From Candidatus Marivariicella framensis (GTDB lineage Bacteria > Bacteroidota > Bacteroidia > Flavobacteriales > Flavobacteriaceae), in contig CAJJCT010000031.1 in NCBI GenBank assembly GCA_905182735.1, positions 38,978 to 102,977 of the forward strand: DNA of 64,000 bases, in the 5' to 3' direction. Both the position numbers and the translations under genes were made by a program. Below are positions 56,209-64,000 of the stretch, piece after piece; the first letter of the stretch is position 1, and each line of letters starts with the position of its first letter. The notes under the pieces are model-generated. The model saw nothing but the letters and a program-made list of their open reading frames with translations, searched no databases and was not told the origin of the DNA.

Positions 56209-59200
56209 GAAATTTAATTGATTCATTATTAATAGCAAAAACTATGTATTCTTTTTGACCGGATTGTAAAGCCCTAATTGCTCTAATTTGTCCTTTAATG
56301 CCAATACTCTTTGGTGGATCTTTAAAATAATTTTCTAAATCTGAATTTATGGGTAAAACCCAACCTCTAGAAGCGTCATAACTTCCAAATTGTGGTTTTA
56401 CCAAGTATTGATTTCCTCCCAAATATAAAGAGTTTTTATTAGTGTTTGGATCAGTTTTTATTAATATACTGTAAATTGGGCTATACTGTATTTCCTCAGG
56501 TAAACCATATTGTTTAAATCCATTTTTTTTACTTACAAATAAACTTGTTTCTAGTATGTCTATTTTTAAAACTAGAGATTCTAAAACCTTAGATTTACCT
56601 ACAATTTCCTCTATTGATTTTTTAGCATAATCTTTATAAAAAACTATATTTTTTTTAAAAGCCGGCAACTGATTCATCAACTCATCTTTATCTAAAATTG
56701 GATAATACTTACCATCTCTTTTTAAACATATTATTTGCTCAAAACTTCCATTAACATCAAAATCATTTATATACATTTTCATTTTTTTTTCTAAAAATGA
56801 ATTCGTTCCATGGTTTCCGGCAATAAAATCCATTTGACCATCATTATTAATATCAATTAATTCTATTGTATTCCATAAACCTGAAGTTTGGTCCAATTCG
56901 TATAGATCAGTTTCGTTTTCAAAAAATCCATTTTTATTTATTAAAATTGTAATTGGCATCCATTCTCCTACAATTATTAAATCAGGCCAATCATCATTGT
57001 TAAAATCATGAAATTTGGCATCAGTAATCATCCCTAAATCTGAAAATACTTTTTGATTACTTTGTTTGAAATTATTTTGACCATCATTGATCATGAGTAC
57101 ACCATTTCCTTTTTTTCCATATGTTGTAAGGTCATATCGTTCTCCAAAAAAAAGATCAATTAATCCATCTTTATTCACATCTGCTGATGCCAAAGCTTTA
57201 GTAGATATCTTTTTTTTAAAATCCAATGCATCTTCTTTCTTTTCAAAAGTGCCATCCCCTTCATTTATATAGTATCTGTCATTCAGCGATAAACTGTATT
57301 GAGAAAATGATTTACCTCCACTGGCCACAATCAAGTCTAAATCCCCATCATTATCTCCATCAAAAAACAGAGCATTCGTATCCTCTGACTCTGTATCTTT
57401 CAAAAAAGGTTCTGTTATGTGTTTATATCCATCCTGTTCATTTGAAATAAATAAAGATGAAGTTTGATTTTTCCCTCCCCCAACATAAACATCATCAATC
57501 CCATCATTATTAATGTCAGCAACCGCAAGAGCTGGTCCTTCATTATGTCTCATCTGAGTTAGAAGACGCTCTCTGTTAAATTCTATAAATTGATTTTCAA
57601 CATGATTATACTCAAAAAGTTGAATATTTTTTTTAATATTTTTTATCTGTGTTTTTGTGTCAATTGTTTCACCTGATTTATACTTTATAATATTGATACT
57701 ATTTGATTCTAAACCTTTGTAAATTTTTTTCACTCCATTAGGCCAAGTAACCTCAAGACTATCCACATTATTATCTGAGCCTATTCCAAAATGAATACGA
57801 TGACTCACTGATGATTGAAATCCCCTTGATGGAAATAATTCAGCCATATATGTATTTACATTACTATATAAAATAAGTTTTGAACCTATTCCTTTTGAAT
57901 TTTTTTTATTTCCAACTAGCTGAAATTGTATACTTCTTCTCTTAAGAGTATCTGTTTTGTTTTGGTAAACAAAAGCTTTCATATTGACATTATTAACAAC
58001 TATATCTAAATCTCCATCATTGTCCAAATCAGCATATGAATTTCCATTACTAAAGCTAGGTTGATCTAGACCCCATTTTTCACCAACCTCTTCAAATAGA
58101 AAATTTCCTTTATTTCTATACGCAAAATTAGGAACAGCCTTAGAAGGCATAATATCAATTAGTTTTTTAATAACCTCCTCTTTTTTTCTCATTAGCATTC
58201 TGACTTGTTCATCATTTGCCATGTAAGCTAAATAGTCTCTATCCAGTAAATCTTTGTTAATTCCATTTGCAATAAATATATCTCTTAACCCATCATTATC
58301 CATGTCAAATAGAAGTGATGCCCAACTCCATTCTGTAGCAGCTACCCCACTTTTTCTTCCAATCTCTAAAAACCCATTATCACCCATATTTCTTTGTAAG
58401 ACATTTCTTGGGTATTGCTTAGCATATCCCATAGACTCCATTAACTTAAACTTGTCCCAGGAATCATACATCGCTTTAGTTTTTTTTCTCTTTAGTGATG
58501 ATGGAAGCATTTCAGTTACTAGAAGGTCTGAGTTTAAGTCATTATCTAAATCTGCAGTATCTGCACCCATAGACCCCATAGATAAGGCATCAAAATACAT
58601 GTCTGAAGATTCAACAAAACTTCCGTTTTTTAAATTGATGTATAAATAATCTTTTTCAAAAAAATCATTAGATATAAATAGATCAGGCCAAGTGTCATTA
58701 TTAAAATCACTAACGGTAATTCCTAGCCCAAATCCAATAGCGCTATTAAACATTCCAACTTTTTCAGTAACATCAATAAAATATCCATTTTTATTTTCAA
58801 GAAATTTATTTCCATTATTATTAGGGTCAGGAATATTCCGTTGATCCTTAATCAAGTCATATCCACCTACCGAACGAATTGAATTATTTAGAATGTATAC
58901 ATCTAAATCACCGTCTTTATCATAATCTAAAAAAGCAGCATGAACAGAAAGTCCTGTAATATCTAATCCATATTCTTTAGAACTTTCTTTAAAAGTTAAA
59001 TCTCCTTGATTAATAAATAATTCATTATGTCGATTAACTCCTCCTGGTTTTCCAGATTTACAAACATATATATCCAATAAACCATCACCGTTAATATCAA
59101 CAAAAGTTGATCCAGTAGACCAAATTTGAGAACAAGATACTCCGGCTGAATCAGTAATATCGTCAAACTTCCAGTTTCCTTTATTAAGAAATAATTTATT

Positions 59201-59443
59201 GTCAACTATATTTCCAGTAAAATAAATATCAATTAACCCATCATTATTTATATCACCAAGAGAAACTCCGGCACCATTATAAAAATTTCTATATGTATAA
59301 GGATTGAATTCTTCAGTATAAGATAAAGTGTTCTGAAATGTAATTCCAGTAGAATCATCCATCAATACAAATAATGAAGAACTACTACTATTTGAGCAAC
59401 TCAACAACAGGAAAGATAACACAACGAAAAATAAATGTTTCAT
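56195..59443 (-). CDS. FG-GAP/VCBS repeat lipoprotein with ASPIC/UnbV domain (first copy)
   Basis: The 1082-residue lipoprotein has lipobox Cys16 (LLSC) followed by a Ser-rich linker. Twelve Asp-rich FG-GAP loops are seen, such as DINNDGLIDIYF and DMDNDGLRDIFI. The ASPIC/UnbV domain contains RGFQSS and RIHFGIG. A C-terminal segment with YLGGNQYLVKPQFGSYDASRG closely resembles the second copy's GGNLYNVKPEVGSYDAS. It is the first gene after the terminator that follows susD. Confidence 0.9.
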   Translation of the reverse strand: MKHLFFVVLSFLLLSCSNSSSSSLFVLMDDSTGITFQNTLSYTEEFNPYTYRNFYNGAGVSLGDINNDGLIDIYFTGNIVDNKLFLNKGNWKFDDITDSAGVSCSQIWSTGSTFVDINGDGLLDIYVCKSGKPGGVNRHNELFINQGDLTFKESSKEYGLDITGLSVHAAFLDYDKDGDLDVYILNNSIRSVGGYDLIKDQRNIPDPNNNGNKFLENKNGYFIDVTEKVGMFNSAIGFGLGITVSDFNNDTWPDLFISNDFFEKDYLYINLKNGSFVESSDMYFDALSMGSMGADTADLDNDLNSDLLVTEMLPSSLKRKKTKAMYDSWDKFKLMESMGYAKQYPRNVLQRNMGDNGFLEIGRKSGVAATEWSWASLLFDMDNDGLRDIFIANGINKDLLDRDYLAYMANDEQVRMLMRKKEEVIKKLIDIMPSKAVPNFAYRNKGNFLFEEVGEKWGLDQPSFSNGNSYADLDNDGDLDIVVNNVNMKAFVYQNKTDTLKRRSIQFQLVGNKKNSKGIGSKLILYSNVNTYMAELFPSRGFQSSVSHRIHFGIGSDNNVDSLEVTWPNGVKKIYKGLESNSINIIKYKSGETIDTKTQIKNIKKNIQLFEYNHVENQFIEFNRERLLTQMRHNEGPALAVADINNDGIDDVYVGGGKNQTSSLFISNEQDGYKHITEPFLKDTESEDTNALFFDGDNDGDLDLIVASGGKSFSQYSLSLNDRYYINEGDGTFEKKEDALDFKKKISTKALASADVNKDGLIDLFFGERYDLTTYGKKGNGVLMINDGQNNFKQSNQKVFSDLGMITDAKFHDFNNDDWPDLIIVGEWMPITILINKNGFFENETDLYELDQTSGLWNTIELIDINNDGQMDFIAGNHGTNSFLEKKMKMYINDFDVNGSFEQIICLKRDGKYYPILDKDELMNQLPAFKKNIVFYKDYAKKSIEEIVGKSKVLESLVLKIDILETSLFVSKKNGFKQYGLPEEIQYSPIYSILIKTDPNTNKNSLYLGGNQYLVKPQFGSYDASRGWVLPINSDLENYFKDPPKSIGIKGQIRAIRALQSGQKEYIVFAINNESIKFHEPH

Positions 59444-59455
59444 AACAGTGTAAAG

Positions 59456-59490
59456 ATAAAAAGGCTGCTCAAAAATTGAACAGCCTTAAA
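59456..59490 (-). terminator. Hairpin terminator between susD and the FG-GAP genes
   Basis: On the minus strand AAGGCTGTTCAA pairs with TTGAGCAGCCTT (one G-U pair), followed by TTTTTATC. It lies 28 bases after the susD stop and 13 bases before the next ATG. It probably attenuates rather than ends transcription, since no promoter fits in the remaining space. Confidence 0.8.
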
Positions 59491-59517
59491 ATCTTATTTA
59501 AGAATATTAACTAAAAA

Positions 59518-61140
59518 TTAATACCCTGCATTTTGACTAAGTCCAGTTGATGATTGAATTGCATCAAATGGAATTGGAAATAATGCTTTATGTGCTGGAG
59601 AAGCAGCTTTTTCCCACCATGTTCCAGAACTATATTTTCCAAATCTAATTAAGTCCGTGCGACGAGATGTTTCTTGGAACATCTCACGTCCTCTTTCATC
59701 TAAAAATGAATCAGCAGTCATCGAAGAGAAAGCAGAAACTCCTGCTCTGGCTCGAACAGCATTCACTAAAGCTAATGCTGGAGCATGACTCCAACTACCG
59801 GCAGCTCTCATTTGAGCCTCAGCAGACATTAGCATAATATCTCCTAATCTTACAATTGGAAAATCATTACTTTGATCAGGTCTTCCAAATTGTTGGAAAC
59901 TAAACTTACCTAAACGAGCACCTGACTGACGAAGAGCGTTTGGCTCCAATTCATTAATAGCGGGAGTATAATCTAAGACAATTCCACCTGGATCATCAGC
60001 GGCAAAATCATTTAAAGCACTTCCACCGTAATCTTTTTGTGGGCCAACAATGAAGTTGTTTGCTTTACGAACATCACCATCATCATAAAGGTTATAAAAC
60101 TCTTCCAAAGCAGCATAACCATTCCATGGTTGATCTTGAAAATTCCAAGTCAACTGACTAGAATAGTGTAAAGTCATTTTTGCAAAGTTCATCCCTCCTG
60201 CAGTAGCCTCATCATAATTTACTGAAAAAATATGCTCAACATTGTTCTCGTTGTTAGGAGCAAATACAGCAGCATATCCTTCTAAATTATCTGGATCCGT
60301 TGCAACAGCTGGACGTTTTGCAAGATTAGCTACAGTACATCCTGATGCGCACAATTGATAAGCATTAGAATCCATAATTATCTGGGAAGCAAGAGCTGCT
60401 TTTGTGTAAGTTGCTGTACTTTCAGTGCCAAGGTAAACCGCATGATTCAAGTAAAGTTTAGTTAAGAACCCTAGGGCTGCATAACGATTTACTCTATAAA
60501 CGCTTCCTGAAGCAGGAAGACCTGTATCTGAGAACGTAGTGTTTGCGGTGATTTCTGTAGTACCCAAAGCAGCTAACAACTCAGACTCAACAAAAGCATA
60601 TAATTCTGCACGTGTTGATTGAGGAGCATCACCTCCAGGGGTAGTTACAATTTTTACTCTTCCATAAAGGTCAAGCATTCTCCAATAGAAATAAGCTCTT
60701 AAAGCTCTCATTTGCATGATGTCTCCAGCAGATAGTCCTAGATTAGCAATTGCATCGTTAATAGCTCCAATTGCTCCATACTGACCACCCCATGTATTAC
60801 CAATAATTCCATTGGTTGGATCAAATGTATGTCGGTGCATTTGAACTAATACTCCACCGTCATACCAGTCACCACCTTTGGCAGCAATTGCCATTTCATC
60901 AGAGGGTAGCCCCTGTATGCTAAAATAACTAAAGTGGTTGGCAGTACCTGACCACTGTAATTGTGCATATGCACCAGCAAGTGCATCGTTACCTCCTCCT
61001 GCAGCTCCTCCAATATTTGGAGCTGAAACTGTTACCGCTTTGGTAATATCTCCGATTAATTCTTCTTCTAAATCAGTACAAGAAAAAATCAAAGTTGAAA
61101 CCGAAGTTGCAAGGAATAAATTTTTGAAAATATTTTTCAT
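59518..61140 (-). CDS. SusD/RagB family surface glycan- or nutrient-binding lipoprotein
   Basis: The 540-residue lipoprotein has lipobox Cys21 (LIFSC). SusD features include the early AYAQLQW helix, the TPR-like region AIGAINDAIANLGL and RALRAYFYWRMLDLYG, and the C-terminal ERGREMFQETSRRTDLIRFGKY, which is the family's end signature. It lids the SusC channel and binds the ligand at the cell surface. It starts 18 bases after susC. The ligand cannot be predicted; no carbohydrate enzyme is nearby except a remnant. Confidence 0.93.
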   Translation of the reverse strand: MKNIFKNLFLATSVSTLIFSCTDLEEELIGDITKAVTVSAPNIGGAAGGGNDALAGAYAQLQWSGTANHFSYFSIQGLPSDEMAIAAKGGDWYDGGVLVQMHRHTFDPTNGIIGNTWGGQYGAIGAINDAIANLGLSAGDIMQMRALRAYFYWRMLDLYGRVKIVTTPGGDAPQSTRAELYAFVESELLAALGTTEITANTTFSDTGLPASGSVYRVNRYAALGFLTKLYLNHAVYLGTESTATYTKAALASQIIMDSNAYQLCASGCTVANLAKRPAVATDPDNLEGYAAVFAPNNENNVEHIFSVNYDEATAGGMNFAKMTLHYSSQLTWNFQDQPWNGYAALEEFYNLYDDGDVRKANNFIVGPQKDYGGSALNDFAADDPGGIVLDYTPAINELEPNALRQSGARLGKFSFQQFGRPDQSNDFPIVRLGDIMLMSAEAQMRAAGSWSHAPALALVNAVRARAGVSAFSSMTADSFLDERGREMFQETSRRTDLIRFGKYSSGTWWEKAASPAHKALFPIPFDAIQSSTGLSQNAGY

Positions 61141-61158
61141 AATTTCTTTGTTTTTATA

Positions 61159-64000
61159 TTAAAATTTGATGTTTAAACCTAAAGTCATAGACTGAGAGGC
61201 AAAATAGCTTCTACGACGATCAACCCCAGGGGATAATACATCATAATTACCACCTGCATCTTCTCCTATGTCAACCAATGAAGGCTCAGGATCTAGACCT
61301 GTATAATTTGTAAGAACAAAAGGATTTTGAGCATTCAATGAAATTTGCATTGAATCAATACCATTTAATGAACTTACATCCATGTCACGAGTTATTGTAA
61401 GGTTGTCTAATTTGAAAAAATCAGCTTTTTCAACATACAATGAACTAAAACGTGCTTGAGTTAATCCCTCAGGAGCCAACTCAGTATTCACAAAATTATA
61501 TGAACTCTGCGTAGAAATTCTAGGCTCATAAAAAGCACGGAACGTGTTAACTAAACTGTGTCCGAATGCCCCTCTAAAGAATGCATTTACTGACCATGAT
61601 CCAAAAGTTAATTGGTTTGTCCAACCTAATTCAAGATCTGGAGTACCATTACCTAGTACTGCAAAATCAACATCTTCATTTAATGCCTGGTCTTGACCAA
61701 CATTTATTGTTCCATCTCCATTAACATCAGCAAATACGTTATTTCCTCCTGCAACACCTTCATGAATAGGGCCCCATATCGTACCAATTTCTTCTCCTAC
61801 TTTAACTCGAATTACTGCTGTAGAGTTTTGTCCAGGCGCACCTAAATTAGCTCTCATCTCAGCATTGTTAACGTATTCTTCTAGCATTGTTTTATAGCTA
61901 GATAGTATTAAACCAGTATTATAGTTATCAGTTAATTGATAATTAAGAGCTACTTCAACACCTTTTGTGTTTAACTTACCAGCATTCTCATATCGATATC
62001 CTGTTGGATATATTGCCTGATCAACTTGACGGTTTAATATAAAGTCTGATATATCTCTAGTGTACACATCTATAGTAGCATCAAGCTTACCATTTCGATA
62101 TTCCAATCCTAAGTTAGTTTCTGCTTTTTCTTCCCATTTTAAATCTGGATTAGCATCACGTAATGGTGAAGATGATCCACCTCCCGTTGCACTAGCATAT
62201 GTAAATCCTCGAATTTGTCTAGATAAACCATTTGGACCTGGAAGCGCTCCAGTTATACCATAACCTAAACGAACTTTAAATTTGTCTACTCCAAGATTTA
62301 AGTAATTGTTTAAATCAACACCTAAACCAGCTGAAGGGAAAAGACCCCACTGATTATCTGCTCCAAGCTTAGTCGAACCTTCTCGACGAAGCGAAGCGTT
62401 AATAAAAATAACATCGTCTAAAGTGTAATTAACTCTACCAAAAAATGCAATGATTTTTTCGTCTGGAGAACCATTTGAATCAGCTCCTATAAAACCAGCT
62501 CCTAATAAATCCTGAGAATACTCAACAGCATTAATAAAGCTAATTCCAGCATCTGTTTCATTTGGAAAATCTCCAAGCGTAACAGAATGATCATTAAAAT
62601 TTTGTTGTTGATATGAGTAACCAGCTGTCACAACAAGAGCATTTCCTAATAATTGAGTGTTATATCGAGCATAGAGCTCTGATAGCTTAAAACTATATGT
62701 TTGATCATAAAAAGTTGCACTACCCTTTCTAATAGGAGAAGCTGCATTTCCACCTCGAAGTAAAGTAGTAGGATTATAAAGTTGATTAGAATATTTGCTA
62801 ACCTGACTTGCAGCATTTACATTAAGAGATAAGTTATCATTAAAACTATATTCAGCGTTAACACTGTAGTTTAATTCAGTTTTATCACCCTGATTAAGTT
62901 GTTGTTTAGCAATAGAAACAGGATTGTAACTATCAAATAAACCAAGAGTTTCAAAGTAACCTCCATACTGATCGCCATTAAACACACCCGTGTAGTTAGC
63001 GGCTAAAATTGGAGCAGTTGGATTATACAAAACTGCATACTTTAATGACTCCATGTCTCCATTATTTTGCTTTCTACTAGTAAAAGCAGTATTTACTGTT
63101 AAGCGTAACTTATCGTTTAAAGCTCTAGTAGTTAAATTTAGACGAGTGTTAAATTGATTAAAGTCTGAGCTTATCAAGATACCTTGTACATCTCTAAAGT
63201 TAGCAGCAATTCGATACGAAGTATCTCCTGATCCACCAGATGCAGATATATTATGAATTTTTGTGATTGCTTGACGTGTTACTGCACCAGTCCAGTCTGT
63301 ATCAGCACCAAGATCAGTACCTCCAGCTGCAATGAATTCATCACGTCTCATGGTTTGAACTGTATTCATGGCAGTAGATACTCCAAGTTGCCCGGAGTAA
63401 TTAAGTGAAATTTTTCCTTCTTTACCTGTTTTAGTTGTTACTAAAATAACACCTGAAGAACCTCTAGATCCATAAATTGCAGATGCAGAACCATCTTTTA
63501 AAACGTTAATAGTCTGAATGTCGGCAGGATCGACATTGGCTAAAGAAGCTCCTACAACACCATCTATAACAACCAATGGTTGCACGTTGGCTCCGACTGT
63601 AGAAATCCCTCTTAATCTAATTACTGCTGCTGCATTTGGGTCTCCACCACGGTTATAAACCTGTAGACCCGCAACTTTACCTTGTAATAGTTGAGATGCA
63701 TCTGAAATATTTCCTTTATTGAAATCTTCAGCATCTACTTTTACAACGGCTGCAGTTACTTCTTTTGAACGTTGAGAACCATAACCAGTAACGACAACTT
63801 CCTCTAATTCACTATTTAGAGTAAGGTTTACATTGATTTGGTCTTGATTTCCAACGGTTACTTCTACGGTTGAAAATCCAACAAACGAAACGATTAATAC
63901 ATCACCAGATGATGCTTCGATAGAGTAATTACCATCAAAATCTGTACTCGTTCCATTGTCAGTACCTTTTACTTGAACCGTTGCTCCTGGCAGCGGACCA
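61159..64000 (-). CDS. SusC/RagA family TonB-dependent receptor (5' end outside window)
   Basis: The frame is open to the window edge, giving 947 complete codons. A CarboxypepD-like domain comes first (GATVQVKGTDNGTSTDFDG), then EEVVVTGYGSQR at the plug start, the plug with LLQGKVAGLQVYN and QPLVVIDGV, and the 22-strand barrel ending in LGLNIKF with a terminal Phe. The receptor imports its ligand with SusD using TonB energy. A GTG at 63585 is not the start, because the homologous sequence continues upstream. The signal peptide lies beyond the window. Confidence 0.95.
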   Translation of the reverse strand, partial: GPLPGATVQVKGTDNGTSTDFDGNYSIEASSGDVLIVSFVGFSTVEVTVGNQDQINVNLTLNSELEEVVVTGYGSQRSKEVTAAVVKVDAEDFNKGNISDASQLLQGKVAGLQVYNRGGDPNAAAVIRLRGISTVGANVQPLVVIDGVVGASLANVDPADIQTINVLKDGSASAIYGSRGSSGVILVTTKTGKEGKISLNYSGQLGVSTAMNTVQTMRRDEFIAAGGTDLGADTDWTGAVTRQAITKIHNISASGGSGDTSYRIAANFRDVQGILISSDFNQFNTRLNLTTRALNDKLRLTVNTAFTSRKQNNGDMESLKYAVLYNPTAPILAANYTGVFNGDQYGGYFETLGLFDSYNPVSIAKQQLNQGDKTELNYSVNAEYSFNDNLSLNVNAASQVSKYSNQLYNPTTLLRGGNAASPIRKGSATFYDQTYSFKLSELYARYNTQLLGNALVVTAGYSYQQQNFNDHSVTLGDFPNETDAGISFINAVEYSQDLLGAGFIGADSNGSPDEKIIAFFGRVNYTLDDVIFINASLRREGSTKLGADNQWGLFPSAGLGVDLNNYLNLGVDKFKVRLGYGITGALPGPNGLSRQIRGFTYASATGGGSSSPLRDANPDLKWEEKAETNLGLEYRNGKLDATIDVYTRDISDFILNRQVDQAIYPTGYRYENAGKLNTKGVEVALNYQLTDNYNTGLILSSYKTMLEEYVNNAEMRANLGAPGQNSTAVIRVKVGEEIGTIWGPIHEGVAGGNNVFADVNGDGTINVGQDQALNEDVDFAVLGNGTPDLELGWTNQLTFGSWSVNAFFRGAFGHSLVNTFRAFYEPRISTQSSYNFVNTELAPEGLTQARFSSLYVEKADFFKLDNLTITRDMDVSSLNGIDSMQISLNAQNPFVLTNYTGLDPEPSLVDIGEDAGGNYDVLSPGVDRRRSYFASQSMTLGLNIKF

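Noticed and set aside
49120..59443. DNA tandem repeats or a CRISPR-like array in the FG-GAP genes
   Set aside because: The repetition is at protein level (DxDxDG loops) with diverged codons and irregular spacing; there are no identical direct repeats with spacers.
63585..63587. Possible GTG start of the SusC-type receptor
   Set aside because: Homologous plug and CarboxypepD-like sequence continues in frame to the window edge, so the gene is longer and truncated by the window.

Overview
The window is a low-GC, gene-dense stretch from a member of the Bacteroidota, most likely a marine member of the Flavobacteriia. The evidence is several lineage markers together: a SusC/SusD pair, type IX secretion genes (sprA/sov and a PorG-like gene), a TonB with a long proline run, promoter -7 boxes of the form TAnnTTTG, A-rich leaders without Shine-Dalgarno sequences, and the gene orders maeB-ruvA-sprA-gcvH and porG-uppS-bamA-skp-skp. 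I saw no rRNA, tRNA, insertion sequence, prophage or CRISPR array.

Layout. 1-1905 (-): 3'-truncated secreted metzincin protease. 1984-7582 (+): housekeeping run ribF, serS, DUF4286, rsmA, mgtE and a 2-hydroxyacid dehydrogenase. 7569-10855 (-): lysC, a GNAT acetyltransferase, an alpha/beta hydrolase and pdxJ. 10983-17065 (+): nadK, then the envelope cluster porG-like, uppS, bamA and two skp/ompH genes, closed by a strong bidirectional terminator. 17111-21277: gamma-carbonic anhydrase-like gene, Nfu scaffold, a DUF255 thioredoxin-domain protein and tsaB. 21286-27082 (-): tripartite MacAB/TolC-type exporter with two permeases. 27199-29369 (-): small lipoprotein, PadR regulator, PspC-domain protein and DUF2141 protein. 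29503-34492 (-): cytochrome c oxidase assembly and subunit operon (heme O synthase, two subunit III genes, subunit IV, SCO, DUF420). 34618-46097 (-): tonB, gcvH, the giant sprA, ruvA and maeB. 46211-64000 (-): the accessory part of the window.

The accessory part reads, in transcription order: SusC (5' end outside the window), SusD, a hairpin terminator, a ~1080-residue FG-GAP/VCBS plus ASPIC/UnbV lipoprotein, an unrecognised ~190-residue lipoprotein, two more ~1080-residue FG-GAP lipoproteins, a vanadium-haloperoxidase/PAP2-type lipoprotein, a decayed C-terminal fragment of a GH13 sucrose-phosphorylase-type enzyme, and an MFS sugar permease. The tight spacing and overlaps suggest one transcription unit. 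A SusCD importer joined to three paralogous calcium-loop propeller lipoproteins and a haloperoxidase/phosphatase-fold protein, with no glycoside hydrolase in sight, is the best candidate here for an undescribed surface system. The phosphorylase remnant is direct evidence of recent gene loss beside it.

Elsewhere, the porG/bamA/skp block and sprA together serve outer-membrane biogenesis and type IX secretion, and the protease at the left edge is a plausible secreted cargo of that route. Calls were made by reading motifs and neighbourhoods only; no database search was run.
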